Shown here piece after piece: positions 54,825 through 62,346 of a DNA stretch of 64,000 nucleotides; positions within the stretch are counted from its first letter, which is position 1, and each line of letters begins with the position of its first letter. The stretch comes from Cyclobacterium sp. SYSU L10401. GTDB taxonomy: Bacteria; Bacteroidota; Bacteroidia; Cytophagales; Cyclobacteriaceae. A program made the translations under genes and the position numbers. Under the pieces are notes generated by a model, which was not told the DNA's origin, searched no databases, and saw nothing but the letters and a program-made list of their open reading frames with translations. Location of the stretch: positions 322,001 through 386,000 of the forward strand of contig NZ_WOFO01000001.1 of assembly GCF_010993705.1 (NCBI RefSeq), written 5' to 3'.

Positions 54825-56638
54825 AAATACAGAAGGTCACCATTGATAAATACAAGGCTTTCAGGGAACCTGAAACACTCCACATATCCGGGAAAAATAC
54901 TTTTATTTATGGAGAAAATGGTTCGGGTAAAAGTTCCTTTTACTATGCTCTTAAGGATTTCTTTCAGTCCAGCGTGGAGGACATCCCTATGGCTGAACTT
55001 CGGAATATATTTCTTAATGATGGTCTTCATGATTGTGAAATAGTGGTTGAGTTTGAGGATAACATCAGGAAAACGCTAAATGACCGTGCCAAGGATACTA
55101 ATGTCCCTCAGATTAAGGATGCCAATAGGCTTAAGAGTTTCCTGACCTACAAGAGTTTGCTCTCAGTCCATAATGTGAAGTTGGGTGAAAAGATAGATGT
55201 TTTTGATCTGATAATAAAGGGTGTTTTAAAACATTACAAGTCTCAAACCATCACTGGAGGTGTGGAGCTTGGTGTACTCTGGGAAGAACTGGAAGAGGAA
55301 AGCAAGCAGAACTATGGAAGTGGTCAAAAATATTACCGAAAATCCAAAAAGAAGTGGCATGTCGAACAAAAGGCAAAGGCATTTAATGATGTCTTGAATA
55401 AGCTCTTTTTAGATAGCTCAGCCGATTACATCGGTGGTGATGTAAACACCATGCTTCAGGTCATGATGCCTGATTTGGTCATCAAATTCACCAGGCATAC
55501 AGTGGTGGTAAACGATTGGGGATATATTTCCGGTGGCGCAATTTTGATAAGTACGGATTTTGAAGGTTGGAATATTGACCAGCTCAACCCTCAGTTCATT
55601 CTTAATGAAGCCCGTTTATCTGCCATTGCCATTAGTATCTTCCTTGGAGTAATCAAGAAGCAAGAGAACTATTCACCGGATTTAAAACCGCTCTTTTTAG
55701 ACGATATACTGATTGGTCTAGACAATGAAAACCGGATTAAACTATTAGAAATTCTCAAAACACATTTCACTGGGTTTCAAATTTTCCTTTCCACTTATGA
55801 CCGACATTGGTATGAAGTGGCAAAAGTAGAACTAGATAATGGCACCTGGAATTTTATAGAGTTTTACAAGGGAGATGATAAGCCAGCAATATTCCAGGAA
55901 CAAAAACCTCCAATTGAAAGGGCGAAAGTATATTATGAGGCTTGTGATTTTCCTGCTGCTGCTAATCTGCTCAGGAAAGAGTGCGAACATCAATTTCGTG
56001 AGTTACTTTTAAAAACCCATCAGGTAGCTGACGGGATAAAAGGATTAATAAAACCACCTAATCTCGAGACACTTATTGACAATCTTAAAAAATACTATGA
56101 GAAATTGGGAGTAGTTCCACCCCAAGAGCTGATTGGTGCCTTGTATAAATTCAAGCGGATTCTTTTCAATCCCATGTCCCATCATGATATTGAGAGTCCT
56201 ATTTATAAAAACGACCTGAAGGACGCATTTAAAGTGATTGAAGATTTAAGACAGCTTCAAATACCGCAACGAAATCTTTTGATTGAGAAGAACCTTCGAT
56301 TTATTCTTGAAATACCTCAACTCCAATATAAAGGTGCTTTTGAGGTGGCAGAAAATGTATATCGAGTAAGTCACCAGGGCGTAGATACTATCAGTCCGAT
56401 CAGGTTTCATATAAAGGTATGGAAACGTGAAGGAGTGCTATTTGCCTCACCAACTGGCAGCCCTCCTACTTCTATTACTGATCACGATAAATTGGAAAAG
56501 ATCAAAGCCAACCCTGAAAGTCTAGAAAGATTGATCGCAGGTATTTACAATCCGCTCAAACGGGCTGAGCCGACCATCGAAGAGTTCATGAAGTTGATTT
56601 CTAGAGATAATATCACATTACTCGAACTAATAAATTAA
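54821..56638 (+). CDS. RecF/OLD-like ATPase with helical C-terminal domain
   Basis: 605 residues. Walker A GENGSGKS (31-38), a compact insert of about 240 residues rather than a long coiled coil, and Walker B LFLDDILIGLD (about 291-301) followed by STYDRHW. The C-terminal 280 residues include a helical region with FNPMSHHD (449-456), reminiscent of the N/R-x4-6-H motif of HEPN RNases. It may use ATP to sense DNA ends or replication forks. Position inside the operon (4-base overlap before, 3-base gap after) links it to the methylase. Confidence 0.85.
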   Translation: MKIQKVTIDKYKAFREPETLHISGKNTFIYGENGSGKSSFYYALKDFFQSSVEDIPMAELRNIFLNDGLHDCEIVVEFEDNIRKTLNDRAKDTNVPQIKDANRLKSFLTYKSLLSVHNVKLGEKIDVFDLIIKGVLKHYKSQTITGGVELGVLWEELEEESKQNYGSGQKYYRKSKKKWHVEQKAKAFNDVLNKLFLDSSADYIGGDVNTMLQVMMPDLVIKFTRHTVVVNDWGYISGGAILISTDFEGWNIDQLNPQFILNEARLSAIAISIFLGVIKKQENYSPDLKPLFLDDILIGLDNENRIKLLEILKTHFTGFQIFLSTYDRHWYEVAKVELDNGTWNFIEFYKGDDKPAIFQEQKPPIERAKVYYEACDFPAAANLLRKECEHQFRELLLKTHQVADGIKGLIKPPNLETLIDNLKKYYEKLGVVPPQELIGALYKFKRILFNPMSHHDIESPIYKNDLKDAFKVIEDLRQLQIPQRNLLIEKNLRFILEIPQLQYKGAFEVAENVYRVSHQGVDTISPIRFHIKVWKREGVLFASPTGSPPTSITDHDKLEKIKANPESLERLIAGIYNPLKRAEPTIEEFMKLISRDNITLLELIN

Positions 56639-56641
56639 ATC

Positions 56642-58042
56642 ATGTCATTCAATCCAAAACCTGAATACACCATCGTTCCCACGGAAATCAGCATCAAGGA
56701 TTTTCATGAATACAAAGAAGACTTTGTTACACGACCTCCTTACCAGCGAAAGGTGGTTTGGTCAAAGAGTAAAAAGCAATCGTTGATGGATAGTCTTTTC
56801 CGTAGATTCTATATTCCGAAATTGGTGATTAGGGAAGTACGTCTATCGGATGATCGTACGGTGAATGAAATCATAGACGGACAGCAGCGAATTACCACCG
56901 TACAGGACTTTTTTGATAATCTATATCCACTGCCAAAGGACTTGAAGGACATTTCCCTTGATCTACCAGGCAAATACTACAAAGACCTGGATACAGATGT
57001 TCGTAAGTTCATTGACAAGTCATTGAAATTTCAGGCAGATGTGATCAAAAATATCGAGCAGCCGGATGATGTGTCCCATCAAATCACCGCTACCAAGATA
57101 TTCTGGAGACTCCAGCAGGGTGAATCCCTGAACTACATGGAGGTAGCACATGCGCAGCTATCGAGCCTCACTAGAAACTTCATCGTCAAATATGCTGATG
57201 ACCAGACTTTTGACTACCACACATATGAGCCAATAGACAACAATCCAGACAAATTGCCTTTCTTTTCGTTGCTCAGCGTTGACAATACCCGGATGAAGCA
57301 CCTTCAGTTCATGGCGCGTTTTTTATTGATCGAACAGGGAGGCGGTTATGCTGACCTGAGTGATCGCAAGATTGAGGAATTCATCAACAGTGCAAGAGCT
57401 GAAAATGGGATAGGCGATTATTCTTTCGAAACGAAACCGGAAGCAGTTTCAACTATCAAAAGCCTGAAGGCATTTTATGGTATCTTCAAAGATGATCCGA
57501 TGGTCGATGAAAAATCAGGCATTAAAGAACTGTCCGTGGAGTATTTCATTATTTCGATCTACATGCTCATCCGACACCTGCGCAAGCATTATATCCTTTC
57601 AGAAGAGATCAAAAATACTGTACGGGAATTCGTTTACTACTTTCATAATAGATGGAAGACATTTGATGAATCGGTAGACACTGACTTGCTCACATTCAGC
57701 AATAGAAGGCAACAAGGTGAACATGACTTGGAAATTAGAGATAGAATTTTGCGTCAAATATTCTTCCAGTATCTAGCCGATGAAAAAACCGAGCTTCTGT
57801 CAAAAGATGAAAATCGAGCGTTTTCTGAACTCCAACGAATACAGATTTATCGACGAGGCAAAGGGCTTTGCCAGCAATGCTTAAGAGAAGAAAAACCTGA
57901 AAAGGAAGCGAGAGTGAGTTGGTCAGATTACCAGGCAGACCATGTGTTTCCCCACTCCAAAGGTGGCCAGACAATGCTTGAAAATGGTGAATTGTTGTGC
58001 CGTTATCATAATCAATCAAAGGGAGCAAAATTTAAGATATGA
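56642..58042 (+). CDS. DUF262 and HNH endonuclease, GmrSD-like
   Basis: 466 residues. The N-terminal DUF262 (ParB/Srx-like NTPase) domain has PPYQRKVVWSKSKKQSLMDS and the hallmark DGQQRITT (79-86). The C-terminus is a zinc-type HNH nuclease: CQQC, DYQADHVFPHSKGG and LLCRYHNQSKGA. GmrSD enzymes with a DUF262-nuclease plan cleave modified phage DNA, so this could be a modification-dependent nuclease. It overlaps the next gene by 4 bases. A nuclease with NTP hydrolysis is well supported; the target is not. Confidence 0.9.
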   Translation: MSFNPKPEYTIVPTEISIKDFHEYKEDFVTRPPYQRKVVWSKSKKQSLMDSLFRRFYIPKLVIREVRLSDDRTVNEIIDGQQRITTVQDFFDNLYPLPKDLKDISLDLPGKYYKDLDTDVRKFIDKSLKFQADVIKNIEQPDDVSHQITATKIFWRLQQGESLNYMEVAHAQLSSLTRNFIVKYADDQTFDYHTYEPIDNNPDKLPFFSLLSVDNTRMKHLQFMARFLLIEQGGGYADLSDRKIEEFINSARAENGIGDYSFETKPEAVSTIKSLKAFYGIFKDDPMVDEKSGIKELSVEYFIISIYMLIRHLRKHYILSEEIKNTVREFVYYFHNRWKTFDESVDTDLLTFSNRRQQGEHDLEIRDRILRQIFFQYLADEKTELLSKDENRAFSELQRIQIYRRGKGLCQQCLREEKPEKEARVSWSDYQADHVFPHSKGGQTMLENGELLCRYHNQSKGAKFKI

Positions 58043-58632
58043 AAGCCTATAATGCGAAATTCAAGTACGGCTTCCTTTATGATCAAGAAACTGGTAAACG
58101 GATTATTCTGGCGGAGGGAAGTGAACTGACCATTACCGTTGAAAATTCGGATGTTTTAGACCAAGACCCCTACAACCATCCTTATAATCCCCAGAAGGAG
58201 GAGGATAAGATGTCTGAACTCAAAGGAAAGGGATATAAGGAAGTCATTATCCTCAAGGAGAAATCTAAACCATTATTCTTTGAGATCAGTGCCGGATTCC
58301 GATCTAAGTCGCATGAACCTATCAAATCGCTTTTTGAAATACAGCTATTGGAAAATTTATATGGTGCAAGAAAAGAATTCGACAAGGACTATGACTTGTT
58401 AAGTTGCCACTGTGTAGTAAGCAAATGCATATTCAAGAATCTAGAGTTCTTTGAACCCATTTATGCCTATTCATTAAATGATGCCTATTCTAAAACCTAT
58501 GATTTTTATTTTCGCTTATATGGCAAGCAAGCTGCTAATGCAAAGGAAAAGATTATGGAGGACTGGGATGGAGAAAAGAACTTTTTGAAGCGACTTTTGA
58601 AAAGTTCAACATCTCCTGATATTACCTTATAG
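58039..58632 (+). CDS. Unknown protein of the defence operon
   Basis: 197 residues, soluble, without recognisable domain. A beta-rich first third (FKYGFLYDQETGKRIILAEGSELTITVE) is followed by charged helices. It sits between the DUF262-HNH gene (4-base overlap) and the kinase gene (4-base gap), which marks it as a true part of the system. Candidate roles are adaptor, kinase substrate or immunity factor; none is shown. Confidence 0.7.
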   Translation: MKAYNAKFKYGFLYDQETGKRIILAEGSELTITVENSDVLDQDPYNHPYNPQKEEDKMSELKGKGYKEVIILKEKSKPLFFEISAGFRSKSHEPIKSLFEIQLLENLYGARKEFDKDYDLLSCHCVVSKCIFKNLEFFEPIYAYSLNDAYSKTYDFYFRLYGKQAANAKEKIMEDWDGEKNFLKRLLKSSTSPDITL

Positions 58633-58636
58633 TGCG

Positions 58637-60340
58637 ATGTGTAAGTATCCCATTATATCTGGTTATGACATCCAAAGAGAACTTGGCCAAGGAGGTTTTG
58701 GCAAGGTATATCTTGGGAAGGACAAAATATCCGGAGGGCTGGTTGCGATCAAGTTCTTAAAAGACGAGAACCCAAAATCACTCAATGACCTGGTCAATGA
58801 GATCCAACTTATTGATTCTTTTGACCACCCCAATATTGTCAAGTACCGCACTCATATACAAAATGGAGAAAGCCTGTGCTTTGTCATGGACTACTGCGAG
58901 AAGGGCAATCTCCATCAGGCCATGGCTGGCACTAGCCTTGAACAAAAAGTACAATGGATCATAACAGGTACCAATACCATTGCTCAGCTCCATGAACGAG
59001 GGGTTTACCATAACGACCTGAAACCGGGGAACCTGTTAATTAGCAAATCCGGTACCTTGAAAATTAGTGATTTTGGTTGCGCCAATCTCTCCTGGGGGAC
59101 ACGGGTGTTTCTACCTCCTGAAATGTTGATTGACCAATACCCTTCAAATGATGATCCCCGAAGGGACATATATGCCTTGGGTGTTACACTACTTGAATTA
59201 GCTACAGGAAGTAATCCTTTCTCAGGTTTAACAAATGAGCAGATTTTCCAGAAACACCTTAGCGGTGATATCATTAAGGGAGATGTTCCACAATGGTTGC
59301 AGGAAGTGATCCTGAATGCCATTCATCGAATCCCTGAGTTACGATTTCAGAATGCGTCTGATTTTGTTGAAGCACTTTCGGCAAAGCATGTTCCCACTGT
59401 GTTGAACCAGCGCAGGTTGATAGGCGGCAGCATAAGTAATAAAATTAATGGTTTGATCGCACGAAAGAAATGGGTAAAGGTAGCCGGTCTGGTAGCAGAA
59501 GGTCTCAACAGGTATCCCGAAGATGTATCTATTTGCCAGGCAGCAGGTAATTATTATCTCAACAGAAACCAAATTGAGAAAGCACAACAAACGTTATTGC
59601 ATGCATTATCACTGAATCCCCGGATAGATGTGCAGAAAGAGCTAGGGATTTGCCAATTAGAGCTTGGCAATTTCCCGCAAGCCATCAGTTTACTCAATGA
59701 CCACCTTTCCCGCAGTGGATTAGATAAAGAAGCCTATAGCAGTTTGATACGGTGTTACTATGAAACGGATAGGTATGAATATGCCATTCAGTTATGTGAC
59801 CAGCTTTTGGCCAATAGAAATTTAAGGTTTCCATTTCTTTACAACAATCGACTCATTTGCCAGATACTAATGGGGGTAAGTGATTTTCCTGAATTCGAGA
59901 ATTCAAACAACCCATTCATCGCTTATAATCTGGCCTTGCTTCAACCTCAAAATGAGTTTTACAATGATGAGAAGGGGCCAAACCTGAAATCAAAATTACT
60001 TTTTCAGGAAGTGAGGCATGAAAGCCTGAAAGATGACATGAATAAGTTTTGGCTGGACAATTTGGATCGCAATAATCAAAAAGAAGTAAACAAGGCCATA
60101 GCAACAATCGGCAGGACCGGCTATCAAAATGATATTGAATTTGGAAATACCAGAGTAAGCCGTAAACATGCCATTATTATCAATCAAAAAAATGACCTAT
60201 GGATTTATGATTTGAGTAGTACCGGAACATGGGTAGATGGGAGTCGGGTAAAAAAACGTGCCCCATTACTTTATAATTCAAAAATTGAGTTTAACGGATT
60301 TTTTGGGAGGTTTATTTACTCGCTGGACAAAGTAATATGA
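58637..60340 (+). CDS. Ser/Thr protein kinase with TPR and FHA domains
   Basis: 567 residues. The kinase (about 8-255) has the G-loop GQGGFG, Lys39 in VAIK, H125-N-D127-LKPGN in place of HRD, and DFG at 145-147, with only 18 residues from the DFG Asp to the PPE motif (D145 to E162), so the activation segment is short and non-RD. Residues about 270-420 hold TPR-like helices, and the C-terminus is an FHA domain (IGRTGYQNDIEF, SRKHAIII), which binds phosphothreonine. Similar kinases control PglW/BREX-type and Stk2 defences. It ends the operon. Confidence 0.9.
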   Translation: MCKYPIISGYDIQRELGQGGFGKVYLGKDKISGGLVAIKFLKDENPKSLNDLVNEIQLIDSFDHPNIVKYRTHIQNGESLCFVMDYCEKGNLHQAMAGTSLEQKVQWIITGTNTIAQLHERGVYHNDLKPGNLLISKSGTLKISDFGCANLSWGTRVFLPPEMLIDQYPSNDDPRRDIYALGVTLLELATGSNPFSGLTNEQIFQKHLSGDIIKGDVPQWLQEVILNAIHRIPELRFQNASDFVEALSAKHVPTVLNQRRLIGGSISNKINGLIARKKWVKVAGLVAEGLNRYPEDVSICQAAGNYYLNRNQIEKAQQTLLHALSLNPRIDVQKELGICQLELGNFPQAISLLNDHLSRSGLDKEAYSSLIRCYYETDRYEYAIQLCDQLLANRNLRFPFLYNNRLICQILMGVSDFPEFENSNNPFIAYNLALLQPQNEFYNDEKGPNLKSKLLFQEVRHESLKDDMNKFWLDNLDRNNQKEVNKAIATIGRTGYQNDIEFGNTRVSRKHAIIINQKNDLWIYDLSSTGTWVDGSRVKKRAPLLYNSKIEFNGFFGRFIYSLDKVI

Positions 60341-60515
60341 AAAAGAAAGCTGGATAATGTGATTCCTACTGGGGCGATATTGTCAGAAAGGGATGAAAGG
60401 GAGGGGTACGATCAATATACAATGTAATAGTACTTGGAGATTTTAATGTCTCCAGATTGGTTGTCATAAATTAGATAGTAATAGCTCGGCAAGCTACTCA
60501 ATTAAGTGGTGTTTT

Positions 60516-61604
60516 TTAGTGATACTTAATTTCAAGTGAATTTTCAATTAGAATATCAATATTCACGTACCTATAGTTACTGGGCATAAAACTATTCCTA
60601 TATTTTTTTACTAATATTAGTTCATCAGAGGAAATATCACTTATTAAAGTTGGATACGCTGGGTCATCTGCAATTAATACTACTTGTTTTAAACTTTCGT
60701 CTTTTATTTTATTTGTTATTTCAAAACAATTCATTTTTTCCGTTCTTACGTAATAACAATTAATTATATAATTTTCGATTTCAATAAAATCTGTATCAAA
60801 TGAAAAACTGTAAAAACTATGATGTTTAGATATATAAATCGTAAATTCTATGAAAATTTTACCTTCAAAATTTTTTTCACATTCAAAATGCCCAATATAA
60901 GGAACTATATATTCTAAAAAAATTGATACTTTTGCGGACTCATTGAATTCTTTGATACTACTTTCATTTTCTAAAACTGCTTTTGTTTTTCTGATTTGAA
61001 TATCTAGAAAAATCCCATCTGCAATTATATTTACACATGATTTCTGTACATTTATGGTTTTTAGAAATTTCAAATAAGTCTGACGATATGAGTCTGTTGC
61101 CATGGTGCTTGCTTCATAAAAATCCCATGCTTTAACAATATTAAGCTCATCCAATTCGTGAAAACCTTCAATCCATATATTTTCACCTGTTAAATTTCTT
61201 ATATGCTCAGAAATAATCTTACAGCATAGTTCGGGATATTTTGTTATTTGAATTTCTGCAAACCGAATTATGCTCCATCCCTTATTTAAAAAATAATCAT
61301 TTCTTTTTTCATCATCAATATGAATTGGTTTTTTGCTTATATACGCATAAGGCTCATCTATTTCGATATCAATAAACAAATTATGTTCTGCATAATGAAA
61401 AACATAGTCCGGTTGGTAAGGGAATTTTCTTCCATCATTTATCACAACATCTTTTAGAATGTGTGATTTGAAATATTTTTGAAGTTTCTGTTCAAAGAAG
61501 CTTTCTGTAAAACCAGTTTTGCTATTTGGGTAGTCAATCAGTTTTTGCTCCGTAACTGGGTTTTGAGAATAAAATATAAGCGGATACTCTTTCGGATTAT
61601 TCAT
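60516..61604 (-). CDS. DUF559/Vsr-like nuclease domain protein
   Basis: 362 residues, convergent with the kinase gene. The N-terminal 130 residues resemble the restriction-endonuclease-like DUF559/Vsr fold: YQPDYVFHYAEHNLFIDIEIDEPY and RNDYFLNKGWSIIRFAE. The acidic pair is D...E-I-D rather than the classic E-x-K, so catalysis is uncertain. The rest shows no known domain. Strongly AT-rich. It may be an accessory defence gene of the same element. Confidence 0.65.
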   Translation of the reverse strand: MNNPKEYPLIFYSQNPVTEQKLIDYPNSKTGFTESFFEQKLQKYFKSHILKDVVINDGRKFPYQPDYVFHYAEHNLFIDIEIDEPYAYISKKPIHIDDEKRNDYFLNKGWSIIRFAEIQITKYPELCCKIISEHIRNLTGENIWIEGFHELDELNIVKAWDFYEASTMATDSYRQTYLKFLKTINVQKSCVNIIADGIFLDIQIRKTKAVLENESSIKEFNESAKVSIFLEYIVPYIGHFECEKNFEGKIFIEFTIYISKHHSFYSFSFDTDFIEIENYIINCYYVRTEKMNCFEITNKIKDESLKQVVLIADDPAYPTLISDISSDELILVKKYRNSFMPSNYRYVNIDILIENSLEIKYH

Positions 61605-61691
61605 TATTTATTAGAATTAAATTTCTATCTTCAAATAACACCTACTCGTATATACTTGATAGTTTAAGGTTGTAAAAAATGATATATTGTG

Positions 61692-61782
61692 TAACCCTTA
61701 TAAAATTGTCTTTTTATCAATTTTTAATATTACTGATTATTTCTCAAAAATCAATACAGTTTTTGTACTTGAAGAAATTTTT
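61692..61782 (+). repeat. Left copy of a 91-bp inverted repeat
   Basis: Matches 63706-63796 in inverted orientation at 68 of 91 positions without gaps, best in TACTGATTATTTC. In both copies the same peptide frame reads alike (FNxTDYFxKxNT), so the repeat is probably a pair of decayed coding segments. Confidence 0.65.
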
Positions 61783-61940
61783 CGGGATAATTTAGGACCA
61801 ATTGCATATCCAATTTTCCGCCCCTGTGAGAACATTTGGAATAAAGATTACATCGCTAACCTCCCATAGATAGTTGATCACGTTGCCCCATTGCCAAAAG
61901 TTGAAATTCTGAAATACGGACAAATCGGACTACCTATAAA

Positions 61941-62045
61941 ATGAGCAGGCCCACAACCAGACCAAAAATCAAAGAAAATATAAATCAAATGGAGAATGCT
62001 GAAGGCCTGGCAGACTTGGAAATGATGGAGGCACAAATAAAGTAA
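61941..62045 (+). CDS. Possible 34-residue small protein
   Basis: MSRPTTRPKIKENINQMENA... ending at TAA, 90 bases before the right att repeat. It is hydrophilic and helical. It starts inside an overlapping frame that ends in GQIGLPIK at the same ATGA. No homologue comes to mind; it may be a fragment of an element gene. Confidence 0.3.
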   Translation: MSRPTTRPKIKENINQMENAEGLADLEMMEAQIK

Positions 62046-62099
62046 AAAATATGCCTTATTTCTAATTTGTGTTACAAATTGGTTACAGGAATAAATAAA

Positions 62100-62125
62100 A
62101 AATGGCTACATTTCTGTAACCATTT
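62100..62125 (-). terminator. Element-borne terminator beside the right att repeat
   Basis: AAATGGCTACA-TTTC-TGTAACCATTT (10 of 11 pairs). On the minus strand it follows the tRNA-Asn fragment at a 9-base distance and is followed by a run of T, so it could end a tRNA-Asn transcript reconstituted with the element's own attP. Confidence 0.7.
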
Positions 62126-62134
62126 GATTTTCAG

Positions 62135-62180
62135 GCTCCTCCTCTTGGGCTCGAACCAAGGACCCTCTGATTAACAGTCA
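62135..62180 (-). repeat. Right attachment repeat: 3' part of tRNA-Asn(GUU)
   Basis: Identical over all 46 bases to 41536-41581, with different sequence on both sides, so the identity stops exactly at the tRNA-like core. The 5' half of a tRNA is again absent on the right. It is the right end of element A and at the same time the left end of element B. Confidence 0.9.
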
Positions 62181-62296
62181 GAATATTATCTATTTTTATA
62201 CTTATGGTTTATTAGTGCTAAATATTGATTTACAGTATTTTAAAGGCATTATTTAATTGTATGCTAATTGTTAATTTATGCAAATTAGGATACATA

Positions 62297-62329
62297 TTTG
62301 TGCAAATGGTGTGCAAATGCTTATCTTTG
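62297..62329 (+). promoter_or_regulatory. Promoter of the second integrase gene
   Basis: TTTG (62297-62300), 21 bases, TATCTTTG (62322-62329). The spacer carries a direct repeat GTGCAAATG / GTGCAAATGC, possibly a regulator or integrase site. Its position supports translation starting at ATG 62347 and not at the upstream in-frame ATG 62278, which lies before the promoter. Confidence 0.68.
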
Positions 62330-62346
62330 ACAAAAGCTACTTCGAC

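Larger units (their letters stand above)
41536..62180. mobile_element. 20.6-kb integrative element in tRNA-Asn with defence cargo
   Basis: The 46-bp direct repeats at both ends match a tRNA-Asn 3' end, and a tyrosine integrase starts 162 bases inside the left repeat. The interior is visibly more AT-rich than the flanks and carries an excisionase-like gene, a replication-protein-like gene, phage terminase remnants and a defence-type operon. No conjugation genes are seen, so it is not a self-transmissible ICE; a phage-satellite-like or mobilisable island is more likely. Confidence 0.85.

Noticed and set aside
47561-60340. Assignment of the operon to BREX, DISARM or classical type I restriction
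   Set aside because: No PglZ phosphatase, no drmA/drmB genes and no HsdS specificity gene are present.
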